Assembly (NCBI GenBank): GCA_934777245.1
Contig: CAKVND010000022.1
Span: 1 to 32,879 of the forward strand
Origin: an uncultured Candidatus Melainabacteria bacterium
GTDB lineage: Bacteria; Cyanobacteriota; Vampirovibrionia; Gastranaerophilales; Gastranaerophilaceae
Length of the DNA: 32,879 nt
Reading direction: 5' to 3'
The notes under the pieces are model-generated. The model saw only the letters and a list, made by a program, of their open reading frames with translations. It did no database searches and had not been told where the DNA came from. Positions 10,179 to 18,332 of this stretch are shown one piece after another. The position numbers were made by a program, and so were the translations under genes. Position 1 is the first letter of the stretch, and the number at the start of each line of letters is the position of its first letter.

Positions 10179-11870
10179 TTACTTGATATTTGAATAAGTC
10201 CAAGCATCGAATGTAGGAGTTTCAGAAATGTTTAATTCTTTCTTCTTTTCTCCTGCTGAGCAATCATCGTGAGCGATTGGCTTATACAATCTGTTGTAGT
10301 ATTCAATTACCATTCTGTCAGAATTGAAGTAAGCTTCTGCTGTTCTGATAGCTTGTCTCATCATTCTAGCCCATTCTTGCTTGTTATTGTAGTAAGTTGG
10401 GATGATTTGATTTTCAATGATATCCATCATGCATCTGTGGTCAGCCCAATGTCTTTCTTCCCAAGGCATATCGTCATCGATTTCTGGGTATTCAACAGTG
10501 TAACCGTTGATTCCTGGGAATGTACCTTCAACTGTCCAACCATCAAAAGTAGACAAGTGAAGTGCACCGTTAGCGTTAGCTGACATACCTGAAGTACCTG
10601 ATGCTTCGAATGGTCTCAATGGAGTGTTCAACCATACATCTGTACCACGTTTTAGCATACCTGAAAGTTGTAATTCATAACCAGGAAGAACAACAACATT
10701 CTTCAATGTGTGGGATCTGTTCAATAACTTGTTGAACATTTCTTTACCCATAACATCATCTGGGTGGAATTTACCAGCGAAGATGATTTGGATTTTGTTT
10801 TCATCTAACAATTTATTGATTCTATCTTTATCCATCAAGATTAACCAAGCACGTTTGTAATCAGCAAATCTTCTTGCCCAAGTGATTGTTAATACATCTG
10901 GGTTGAATCTCTTACCCGCTACGTTTGCAACATATCTGAATAATTCTTCTTTCATTTCACGTTTTGCAGCAAGTAATTCGTCGAATGATTTGTCGCCATT
11001 CATTCTCTTATCTTGCCAATAATGAAGGTTTACAGCGTTGGTGATAGCTCTGATTGGGCATCTGCCGTCAACCCATTCCCACATTTTGTTAGCAACTAAG
11101 CCGTGAAGTTGAGAAACTGCGTTTGCGATTCTTGACATTCTTAAAGCTGCAACTGTTAATGAGAAGTTTTCACCACCTAATTGAATAGCTCTATCTCTAG
11201 AAGCACCAGCGAAGAAACCACCTTCTAACAATGTATCAACCCAGTGAACTTCGTTACCTGCAGCAACAGGAGTGTGAGTTGTGAATACAGTTTTCTTTTG
11301 AACTTCTTCAAGGTTGCCGTTGTATTGTCTTAGCAATTCGAATGCAGCAGGAAGAGCGTGGCCTTCGTTCATGTGGATTACATCAAAGTTGTAACCAGCT
11401 GCTTGAAGAACTCTAACACCAGCGATACCCAAGATTGTTTCTTGAGCGATTCTGATTCTTTCATTTCCGTCATAAAGTTTATGAGAAATGCTCTTAGCCC
11501 AATCGCTGTTACCATCAATATCAGTTGTTAACAAGTAAACAGGGCAAGTTCCGAATAATTCAGGATCTACTCTGAATGCTTTAACTTTAACTTTTTCGCC
11601 GAAAGTATCAACTTCAACTGTGATACCTGTGTCAACTAAGTAATCATAATATTTTCTGATATATGCTACTTCAACGTTGCCGGAATGGTCGATTCTTTGG
11701 TCATAATAGCCATAAGACCATAACATAGTTACACCTACCATAGGCATTTGTAAGTAACCAGCTGATAACATGTGAGAACCAGCTAAAAATCCTAAACCGC
11801 CTGAATAAGTCTTTAGCGATTGATCCATTGCTATTTCCATAGAGAAATAAGCTACGTTTGGTAATGTCAT
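10179..11870 (-). CDS. glgP: alpha-glucan phosphorylase homologue (GT35) lacking the cofactor lysine
   Basis: A 563-residue GT-B-fold protein of the short, Thermotoga-like alpha-glucan phosphorylase family. Members release glucose-1-phosphate from glycogen or maltodextrin using pyridoxal phosphate (PLP). Seen: YFSMEIAMDQ and YSGGLGFLAGSH at the N-terminus, THTPVAAGNE near 198-207, and the phosphate-site segment RRFADYKR (333-340). The cofactor segment reads EASGTSGMSANANG (422-435). Where the family has Lys after GM, this protein has Ser430, and the DNA (tca) confirms it. Without that lysine PLP cannot form its usual Schiff base, so activity may be lost, altered or PLP-independent. It is probably monocistronic. 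The only Shine-Dalgarno-like site (AAAAGG) is distant. The symbol reflects family, not proven activity. Confidence 0.85.
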   Translation of the reverse strand: MTLPNVAYFSMEIAMDQSLKTYSGGLGFLAGSHMLSAGYLQMPMVGVTMLWSYGYYDQRIDHSGNVEVAYIRKYYDYLVDTGITVEVDTFGEKVKVKAFRVDPELFGTCPVYLLTTDIDGNSDWAKSISHKLYDGNERIRIAQETILGIAGVRVLQAAGYNFDVIHMNEGHALPAAFELLRQYNGNLEEVQKKTVFTTHTPVAAGNEVHWVDTLLEGGFFAGASRDRAIQLGGENFSLTVAALRMSRIANAVSQLHGLVANKMWEWVDGRCPIRAITNAVNLHYWQDKRMNGDKSFDELLAAKREMKEELFRYVANVAGKRFNPDVLTITWARRFADYKRAWLILMDKDRINKLLDENKIQIIFAGKFHPDDVMGKEMFNKLLNRSHTLKNVVVLPGYELQLSGMLKRGTDVWLNTPLRPFEASGTSGMSANANGALHLSTFDGWTVEGTFPGINGYTVEYPEIDDDMPWEERHWADHRCMMDIIENQIIPTYYNNKQEWARMMRQAIRTAEAYFNSDRMVIEYYNRLYKPIAHDDCSAGEKKKELNISETPTFDAWTYSNIK

Positions 11871-11899
11871 AATTTTTTAAACCTTTTCTTTTGTGTACT

Positions 11900-12066
11900 A
11901 CTTTTGGACTATTCGTCCACTAAAATTTTATACCAACAACATAACATTTTTTCAATCGTTTTATTAAAAAACTAGTCCGAAAAAATGAATTTTATTGCTA
12001 TAAGCATTTATACAGTTGCTTTTGAGTAATGTTAAGTTTTGTTACAAAATAATACTTTTGGGCTAG
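11900..12066. promoter_or_regulatory. upstream region of the phosphorylase homologue with three related motifs
   Basis: The 275-nt gap 11871-12145 contains ACTTTTGGACTA (11900-11911), ACTTTTGGGCTA (12054-12065) and an inverted relative TAGTCCGAAAA (11973-11983). On the minus strand TGGTATAAAAT near 11929-11939 could be an extended -10 box. The repeated motif may be an operator. This is suggestive only. Confidence 0.3.
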
Positions 12067-12145
12067 TAAAATAGTGTAACTCATACACTCTTGCGCAATA
12101 AAATGTCTTTTTTAATATATTTTGCAATATACAAAAAGTTATTTT

Positions 12146-13423
12146 TTATTCAAACATATCTGGTAAAAGTTTTATACTGGAATATTTTTTTTGTAAGTAT
12201 TCTTTTACTTGTGGATAAATATGTTCATGATTGTTTTTGATTGAACATATTGCAATATTCGGTTTGAGTTCAGTTAGTTTTTCCGGAGCAAAGACTTCAT
12301 AAATGCCAAATTTCGTACCTTGCAAATTTGTATTTTTATCGATAATTCCCAAAATGTTTGAGTTTTTAATGTGGTATTTTGTTAAAAAATCTTTTAAAAA
12401 TAAGCTTGCGCCCCAAAAGATGATTTTGTTATTGTCTTTAATTTGTTTTAGCAAATGTTTGTGTGTGTTTGACGTAAATTTTTGTCCGATTTTATATAAA
12501 TCTTCTGTTTTTTTATTCAATTGTTCTAACAAGTTTTTGTCGACTTTATTTAAAATTCTTAATTTGGCATTTTCTTTGATTAATAATTTCAGCTCTTCAA
12601 TATCAGGGGCTTTTGGATTCCAATCGATAATAGAAATATCCGATGGAGAATATTTGGGAATAATACCGTCTAAAACATCCAAACGGCAATTTTCAACATT
12701 TTTGTTTATTAAAATTACAGGAATTCCCATAGCTATACAAGGCATTGCGCAATGAATTCTTGGAGTTATAACTAATTTTGCTTCTGTTTTGTATTTTTCT
12801 AAAAGTTTTCTTGCTGCATTTTCAAATTCATTTGCTTCATCGAATGTTACAGGATATTTTTTAAAGTAATAATTATGGCTAATTTCTTCTGCGCAATCTC
12901 GAATTTCGCTCGGAAGTTTGGTTTTAACATCATCCGGAATATCAACCAGAAAAACTTTTCCATCACTAGGTTCTTTTTCTCGTTTTGGAAAAGTAAGTGT
13001 TAAGCAGCCGGAAAAATACGCATTCACACCAAGATTTTTTAAAAAATCTCTTGTGTTTCTGTCTCTGCAGCCAATTGGTTCAAAATTTTTCATCTGTTCG
13101 TAGATTTTATCTTTGACAAATTGTTCACGACAATTTTGATAATCATTTAAATGAAAACCAACAAAAACCGGAATTACATCTTTTGACCACTTAGCGGCAA
13201 AAACGCCATGAACATTTCCAAACCAGCCTTGCATAGGTAAAATTGCTTTTTCGCCATTGTATTTTGAAATTTCGTCGCGATTGATTTTTAAAAGGTTTTC
13301 AATCTCCATTTCTTTATAGAGATTTTCAACTGCTAAATTTTGGATGCAGTCTCCAAGGTTGCCTTTTTCATTCCAAGTCGTTAAATCATATTTATATTGT
13401 TGAATTAATCGTGCGTATTTCAT
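12146..13423 (-). CDS. polysaccharide pyruvyl transferase with extra C-terminal domain
   Basis: A 425-residue protein, probably cytoplasmic. Residues about 10-290 match the polysaccharide pyruvyl transferase family: GNLGDCIQNLAVENLY near the start, and the closing motif ITPRIHCAMPCIAMGIPVIL. Such enzymes transfer pyruvate from phosphoenolpyruvate to a sugar as a ketal, giving surface glycans a negative charge. Residues 333-425 (KIIFWGASLF to the end) form a separate domain that also ends the two preceding genes. It is last in a three-gene minus-strand unit, 5 nt behind the GT8 gene. No terminator is visible after it. The sugar acceptor is unknown. Confidence 0.8.
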   Translation of the reverse strand: MKYARLIQQYKYDLTTWNEKGNLGDCIQNLAVENLYKEMEIENLLKINRDEISKYNGEKAILPMQGWFGNVHGVFAAKWSKDVIPVFVGFHLNDYQNCREQFVKDKIYEQMKNFEPIGCRDRNTRDFLKNLGVNAYFSGCLTLTFPKREKEPSDGKVFLVDIPDDVKTKLPSEIRDCAEEISHNYYFKKYPVTFDEANEFENAARKLLEKYKTEAKLVITPRIHCAMPCIAMGIPVILINKNVENCRLDVLDGIIPKYSPSDISIIDWNPKAPDIEELKLLIKENAKLRILNKVDKNLLEQLNKKTEDLYKIGQKFTSNTHKHLLKQIKDNNKIIFWGASLFLKDFLTKYHIKNSNILGIIDKNTNLQGTKFGIYEVFAPEKLTELKPNIAICSIKNNHEHIYPQVKEYLQKKYSSIKLLPDMFE

Positions 13424-13428
13424 GTTTT

Positions 13429-14628
13429 TTATTTCCTATTATTAAACGGATTTGGTAATAATTTTATTTTTGGGAAATTGATTTTTATGAAATTTTGTAC
13501 AATTGGATAAATTGTATGGTGTGTATTGATTATTGAAAAAATTATAAATTCCGGCTTTAATTCTTTTAATTTTTCCGGTGAATAAATTTCAAAATTACCA
13601 ATTTTCTCGTCCCATTTTGAACTGTCTTTATCTACAATTCCTAAAATTTTATGTTTTTTTATTTTTCCGGAAAGAATTAAATCTTTTAGAAAAACACTTG
13701 CGCCCCAGAAAACAACTTTGTTAAATTTATATTGATTAACTTGTTCTATAAATTTTTGTTCCATTGTAAGAACTTTTTTAACCTTTATTGGGTTCTTTTT
13801 AGCGTAATATCTCCAATATTTTCCAAGCCAAATATCTTGATTATTCCAAGGTTTCACGCTAGATACGTAATGTATAATTACAGGGTGAACAATGGCATTT
13901 TCTATATTTTTCTTTCCATAACAATCATAAACCTTTTGGCATAGTTCCGGTACATCTAAAAATCGAGATTTAAATGATGTCATTACATTATACTTGAAAT
14001 CTAAATGTTTTATTTTTCCATAGCAGACAAGATTAATAATATCTTGATCCATAAATCTATATTGATTTTTACACATTTCTATAAGTTTAGAATCAACATT
14101 TTCTTCTCTTATTTGTTTTAAATTCCACAGTATAACCCCTGCATTGATATAATACTTCATATCCGGCATACCAATGCTATCAAAATACTGTTTAGTGTTT
14201 TTTTCATTAATTACATAAGCTGCTGAGTGTACTCCACCTATATAGTTTTCACCTAAATCAGTTTCGTACAATTCTGTTAAATCTTGTAATACTATTGTAT
14301 CAATGTCGATATAAAGAGCCTTTTCATATTGTGGTAATAATTCTGTTATTTTTAATCTATAGAACGTTGGAGATGTTATATGCGGAATTTGCATTTCTAT
14401 GTCAGAAAAAGCATTTTTCATATTTACAAATGTTAAATTCACATTTTGATATTTTTCAATAAGTTTATAGAAAAATTTTGTAACTCGTTTAGAGAATTTA
14501 TTGGGTACTAAACAATAAAAATCATAAAAACTATGTTCAGATTTATTAGCGATTGCTGATAAAATTGTCGTATACATTTGTGAAGCACAATTTTTATCAC
14601 TGGCTAAAACTATAGGAATTTTTTTCAT
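13429..14628 (-). CDS. family 8 glycosyltransferase with extra C-terminal domain
   Basis: A 399-residue retaining glycosyltransferase of family GT8, as in lipopolysaccharide glucosyl- and galactosyltransferases. The metal-binding DxD lies in ALYIDIDTIVLQDL (about residues 94-107). MDQDIINLVCYGK and the closing HYVSSVKPW are typical family motifs. Residues 304-399 (KVVFWGASVF onwards) are the domain shared with both neighbours. Its start overlaps the GT2 stop codon (ATGA), so translation is coupled. It probably adds a hexose to a surface glycan from a nucleotide sugar at the inner face of the membrane. The exact sugar cannot be read from the sequence. Confidence 0.85.
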   Translation of the reverse strand: MKKIPIVLASDKNCASQMYTTILSAIANKSEHSFYDFYCLVPNKFSKRVTKFFYKLIEKYQNVNLTFVNMKNAFSDIEMQIPHITSPTFYRLKITELLPQYEKALYIDIDTIVLQDLTELYETDLGENYIGGVHSAAYVINEKNTKQYFDSIGMPDMKYYINAGVILWNLKQIREENVDSKLIEMCKNQYRFMDQDIINLVCYGKIKHLDFKYNVMTSFKSRFLDVPELCQKVYDCYGKKNIENAIVHPVIIHYVSSVKPWNNQDIWLGKYWRYYAKKNPIKVKKVLTMEQKFIEQVNQYKFNKVVFWGASVFLKDLILSGKIKKHKILGIVDKDSSKWDEKIGNFEIYSPEKLKELKPEFIIFSIINTHHTIYPIVQNFIKINFPKIKLLPNPFNNRK

Positions 14629-15872
14629 TCTTCATCCTCAAAAATATTTGGTAAAAGTTCTATATGCGGATATTTTACCGGAAAATCTTTTTTTAGTGAT
14701 TTATATATTGCTTCATTATTAGAAAAAACAGTTAAAATTACTCCATCCGGTTTTATTTTATTTAAGTCTTCCGGAGAATAAATTTTATAGTTACCGCACA
14801 TTTCTCCCCAAGAAGCGCTATTTCTATCTACAAAACCTAAAATATTTTGATTTTTCTCTTTTTCTTTGCTTAAAAGTGTCTTGATAAAAAGGCTTGCCCC
14901 CCAGAGCATAACTTTTTTATCACCAATACTTTTATTGAGAGAATCTAACGTAATATAATCTTTTATCAAAGCTGAACGAAAAAGCATCCAATCTTTTGGC
15001 ATTAATTCTTGTAAATTATTAACAAATTCTCTGTATTCTAAATCGCTACTATTTCCAATTTGCCATATAATATGATTTTTTATTGAATCTATGTAGCTTT
15101 TTTTTAAAACCTCAAATAAATTATTTTTATCTAAAAATTCTTTTATTTTTATGGCTGCAAAAATTATGTTTTTTGCATTTTTTGCCCTGTTTTCAGAAAT
15201 ATTACCACATCTGTTACATCTATAATTTACAAGCTTTTTATTAAATACTATAATTTTTTCTGCACATATTTGAGAAATGTATCCGAAGGCTACATCGTTA
15301 CAACTAGTCAAGTTTTGAAATTTCAAATTGTTTTTTAAAATTAAATCTCTAGAATATAATTTGTTCCAAATAGCAACATTAATTAAACTAAAAAAATCGT
15401 CTTTAAAATCTTGCCAGTTAAAAGGTTTTTCTAATGGAGTTTTGTCCAGATTAATCGGAGAATTCGGATTGCCGCTTTCTACAATATTGCCTTTGTTGTC
15501 GACTTTTCTGGAAGAACAAACTGTTAAATCAGCGTTATATTTTTCTGCGTGGTTATATAATTCTTCTAACATTGTAGGTTCAAAATAATCATCTGAATCA
15601 AGAAATTGGATATATTTCCCTCTTGCAAGTTTTATACCATTATTGCGAGCTTCTGCAGCGCCGCTATGATGTTGTTGAAGAACAAAAACACGTTCATCTT
15701 TTTTTTTGTATTCTGTTAGAATTTTAAGGGTCTTATCAGTAGAGCCGTCGTCAACGCAAATTAATTCAAAATTTTGAAATGTTTGAGTTAGTAAACTGTT
15801 TATGCATTTTTGTAAATATTCTTCGACATTATACACAGGAATTATAATCGAAATTTTAGGCTCTATAAACAC
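14625..15872 (-). CDS. family 2 glycosyltransferase with extra C-terminal domain
   Basis: A 415-residue inverting GT-A glycosyltransferase. Residues 6-120 carry the family core: SIIIPVYNVEEYLQKCINSL, VDDGSTDKT and the metal-binding QFLDSDD near residue 90. Residues 320-415 (KVMLWGASLF onwards) are the shared C-terminal domain. The start is GTG, with AAGGA about 6 nt upstream; no better in-frame ATG exists. It is the first gene of a three-gene unit (GT2, GT8, pyruvyl transferase) for a surface polysaccharide. tmRNA lies upstream on the same strand, 113 nt away with no clear terminator, so read-through from it is conceivable. Confidence 0.87.
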   Translation of the reverse strand: MFIEPKISIIIPVYNVEEYLQKCINSLLTQTFQNFELICVDDGSTDKTLKILTEYKKKDERVFVLQQHHSGAAEARNNGIKLARGKYIQFLDSDDYFEPTMLEELYNHAEKYNADLTVCSSRKVDNKGNIVESGNPNSPINLDKTPLEKPFNWQDFKDDFFSLINVAIWNKLYSRDLILKNNLKFQNLTSCNDVAFGYISQICAEKIIVFNKKLVNYRCNRCGNISENRAKNAKNIIFAAIKIKEFLDKNNLFEVLKKSYIDSIKNHIIWQIGNSSDLEYREFVNNLQELMPKDWMLFRSALIKDYITLDSLNKSIGDKKVMLWGASLFIKTLLSKEKEKNQNILGFVDRNSASWGEMCGNYKIYSPEDLNKIKPDGVILTVFSNNEAIYKSLKKDFPVKYPHIELLPNIFEDEE

Positions 15873-15985
15873 TCTATGTCCTTATGTTAATCTAGTTTTA
15901 CTAGGATTTTACCATGTTGGATATAGAATTACAATAAAATAGGTGTGTATATTGAAGTTATAAAAAAGTGGTTAATCATAAATAA

Positions 15986-16379
15986 TGGAGATGGTGGGAG
16001 TCGAACCCACGTCCATTGTGGATAAAAACGAACATCTACGAGTGTAGTAATTTATTAGCTCAACTTAATAAGGGAAATTACAAAACCTGAATTAAGCCAA
16101 AGACTTTTTACGGAAGTCTAACCTCCAATGGTAAATCTTGATATGCATACCATTATTTGCATACTGCATCTTGCATGTTTTCATCTAATTTAACGGCAAG
16201 CTGGTCAAATTAGAGGGCTAATAGCTGCAATTAGGCAGCTAGTCTGCTTTCGCGACCGAAGTTAGCATAAACAACATTTGAATTGTCATTTAATTTATTT
16301 TGCTCGTTGATAAACGGGAACAGCGCCCGTACTCGCAATCCGGATCTACCAATCACAGCGTCAAAACCAGTACATCCCC
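15986..16379 (-). ncRNA. ssrA: transfer-messenger RNA (ssrA), one-piece
   Basis: Read on the minus strand, the RNA begins GGGGAUGUACUGGUUUUGAC (16379 downward) and ends with a T-arm GUGGGUUCGACUCCCAC and CAUCUCCA (about 15986). GGGGAUG pairs with CAUCUCC as a 7-bp acceptor stem including one G-U, and CCA is not encoded. The length of about 394 nt is normal for tmRNA, which rescues stalled ribosomes and tags proteins for degradation. The tag frame ends NVVYANFGRESRLAA before TAA at 16231-16233; its first codon is uncertain (about 16299-16288). The LAA end is the usual protease signal. The 5' 23 bp recur 161 nt upstream, separating the gene from its promoter. Confidence 0.95.
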
Positions 16380-16541
16380 ATGAAATGTAGAACCTAGGAG
16401 AAGACGGCTCCGCTCGAAAAACCTGCTCGTATTGCTAAACGCAACACGACACCGTTTTTCTCGACTTCACCTCAAATGCTAACGCATTTTCGGCTTGCCC
16501 ATTGTCCTCGCCGGACGGGCGTCAAAACCAGTACATCCCCA
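16358..16541 (-). repeat. duplicated tmRNA 5' end flanking a structured insert
   Basis: Two identical 23-bp copies of the tmRNA 5' end lie at 16358-16380 and 16519-16541. Between them are 138 bp that look richer in G+C than the neighbourhood. They contain three hairpins: GCCC/GGGC with inner GTCC/GGAC (16497-16520), AAATGC-TAAC-GCATTT (16474-16489), and a long imperfect one (about 16415-16463) with the loop region ATTGCTAAACGCAA. The outer copy has no 3' partner and cannot make a tmRNA. The arrangement looks like an insertion that duplicated its target. Confidence 0.85.
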
Positions 16542-16575
16542 AATGTTTAGTAAAAATTTCAATGTTCTTAACGTT

Positions 16576-16604
16576 ATTATAGCTTAAATATGATAATGTG
16601 TCTA
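16576..16604 (-). promoter_or_regulatory. predicted tmRNA promoter, now upstream of the insert
   Basis: On the minus strand: TAGACA (16604-16599), a 17-nt spacer and TATAAT (16581-16576). The transcript would start near 16569, about 29 nt before the outer copy of the tmRNA 5' end and about 190 nt before the functional 5' end. The insert would then be part of the precursor. Confidence 0.65.
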
Positions 16605-16626
16605 TTGTATCTTACAATTATTTCTA

Positions 16627-16655
16627 TTTACCAACAATGAATTAATGTATATAAT
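16627..16655 (+). promoter_or_regulatory. predicted promoter of a leaderless mRNA (pabBC)
   Basis: TTTACC (16627-16632), a 17-nt spacer and a perfect TATAAT (16650-16655) that ends 6 nt before the ATG at 16662. No Shine-Dalgarno is present. It diverges from the tmRNA promoter. Confidence 0.65.
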
Positions 16656-16661
16656 ATTTTT

Positions 16662-18332
16662 ATGCAAATTTACGCAAATAAATCTTTTTCAAATTCGATT
16701 GAAATTATTAAAGCTGAAGGCGATTTAAAAGAAGCCTTTTGCCGTATTGATGAATTGCGCAAAAACTATTATTTGCTCGGATATATTACCTATGATTTTC
16801 AAAAATTGTATTTTGAGGTCTTTGATAAGTTTGAAAATTACACGCCAAATCCGCCAAAACAGCTCGGTACAATCATAAAACCGATGATAAGCAAAGAAAA
16901 CTACATTGAAGCTATAAATAAAATCAAAGAATATATCTCAAATGGAGTTACTTACGAAGTTAATTATACTTACCCGTCAGAAGTTTTAACGAATTTGAAC
17001 GGCATTGATTTATATGAGGCGATTTTAGAGAAACAAAAAACTTCTTATAATACCTATCTGGAAACTCCGGATTTAACCCTGCTTTCGTATTCACCTGAAT
17101 TGTTTTTTAAACTTAAAGGAAACAAAATTTTAACAAAGCCAATGAAAGGTACAGCGCCACGATTGGGTGATAATGAAGATGAAAAAAGACGGGAATTTCT
17201 CTACAACGATATAAAAAATCGCGCGGAAAATATTATGATTGTTGATTTGTTGAGAAATGATTTAGGCAGAATTTCTAAAACCGGAACAGTTAAAGTTAAC
17301 AAACTTTTTGAAATAGAAGAACATCCGACGGTCTTTCAAATGACATCAGAAATATCTTCTGAATTAGAAGATGATGTGAGTTTGTATGATATTTTCAAAG
17401 CTATTTTTCCTTGCGGTTCAATTACAGGCGCACCAAAAATTTCAACTATGCATGTGATTGATGAATTAGAACCGTTTAGCCGAAATATTTATTGTGGCGC
17501 AATCGGATTTTTATCGCCTAATGAATGTGAATTTAGTGTACCGATAAGAATTTTATATGGCAACGATAATAAATATACTTATCATGTCGGCGGTGCGATA
17601 GTTTGGGATTCTACCGCGAAAGATGAATGGGAAGAAACTTTAGTTAAAACGAAATTTCTACATACCGACTTTCAGTTGATTGAAACAGCAGTTGATGATT
17701 GGGAAAGACATGTTGCGAGAATAAAAAAATCTGCAAAAGAATTAGGATTTAAGTGGAATGAAAAGATTGAACGGCATACCCTCCCCTTGAGGGAGGGTCG
17801 AAATCTCCGATTTCGGGGTGGGGTAACAGATGATACCTTGACAATAGATTCACAAACAAAACATAATTCTAAGAAGATTTGCAATTGTAACACCCCCCTA
17901 AAATTACGAATTACATTAGACAAAAACGGCAACTTGCAAAAACAAGTTACAGAGCTTTCTGATTGCATTTTTAATGCGATGCATAAGCCACGCGTAAAAC
18001 TTCAAGGTGAAGTAAACTCTCATAATCCGTTTTTGTACCACAAAACTACTATTCGCGAAAATATGCCAACAGATGCGTTTGAACATATTAGAACCAACGA
18101 ACGCGGAGAAATCACAGAAGGAATTTTTACGAATATTGCAATAGAAAAAGATGGAAAACTCTATACACCGCCAATTTCCTGCGGACTTTTAGACGGAACA
18201 TACAGGCAAAAACTTATAGAAGAAGGTAAATTGATTGAGAAAATTCTGTATCCGAAAGATTTAGAAAATGCGGATAAAATCTTTTGTTTTAATTCCGTTC
18301 GGAAAATGATTGAGGTGGAATTGTGCTCATAA
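16662..18332 (+). CDS. pabB: aminodeoxychorismate synthase component I fused to 4-amino-4-deoxychorismate lyase (PabB-PabC)
   Basis: A 556-residue bifunctional enzyme of p-aminobenzoate (folate) synthesis. The PabB part (about 1-335) aminates chorismate with ammonia from PabA; KPMKGTAPRLGD holds the catalytic lysine and FPCGSITGAPKISTM is the chorismate-binding signature. The PabC part (about 336-556) is a fold-type IV PLP lyase that yields p-aminobenzoate, with FLYHKTTIREN (PLP lysine) and ITEGIFTNIAI. Between the first PabC helix and its RITLDKNG strand, about 38 residues (from HTLPLREGRN to ICNCN) are extra. They are encoded by a palindromic repeat at 17776-17890 inserted in frame. The gene overlaps pabA by 10 nt. 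The transcript is predicted to be leaderless. Confidence 0.93.
   Translation: MQIYANKSFSNSIEIIKAEGDLKEAFCRIDELRKNYYLLGYITYDFQKLYFEVFDKFENYTPNPPKQLGTIIKPMISKENYIEAINKIKEYISNGVTYEVNYTYPSEVLTNLNGIDLYEAILEKQKTSYNTYLETPDLTLLSYSPELFFKLKGNKILTKPMKGTAPRLGDNEDEKRREFLYNDIKNRAENIMIVDLLRNDLGRISKTGTVKVNKLFEIEEHPTVFQMTSEISSELEDDVSLYDIFKAIFPCGSITGAPKISTMHVIDELEPFSRNIYCGAIGFLSPNECEFSVPIRILYGNDNKYTYHVGGAIVWDSTAKDEWEETLVKTKFLHTDFQLIETAVDDWERHVARIKKSAKELGFKWNEKIERHTLPLREGRNLRFRGGVTDDTLTIDSQTKHNSKKICNCNTPLKLRITLDKNGNLQKQVTELSDCIFNAMHKPRVKLQGEVNSHNPFLYHKTTIRENMPTDAFEHIRTNERGEITEGIFTNIAIEKDGKLYTPPISCGLLDGTYRQKLIEEGKLIEKILYPKDLENADKIFCFNSVRKMIEVELCS
17776..17892 (+). repeat. palindromic repeat inserted in frame in pabBC
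   Basis: Contains the perfect hairpin ACCCTCCC-CTTGA-GGGAGGGT (17778-17798), then CGAAATC-TCC-GATTTCG, GGGGTGGGGTAACA (17815-17828) and, at the other end, TGTAACACCCCCC, which is nearly its inverted copy. The CCCTCC/GGAGGG style matches intergenic repeats at 21.3-21.7, 28.1 and 29.7 kb. Boundaries are approximate. Confidence 0.6.

Noticed and set aside
16382..16540. A second tmRNA gene or a two-piece (permuted) tmRNA
   Set aside because: The outer copy has only the first 23 bp and no tag frame or 3' half near it, while the inner copy has both acceptor strands in normal one-piece order.
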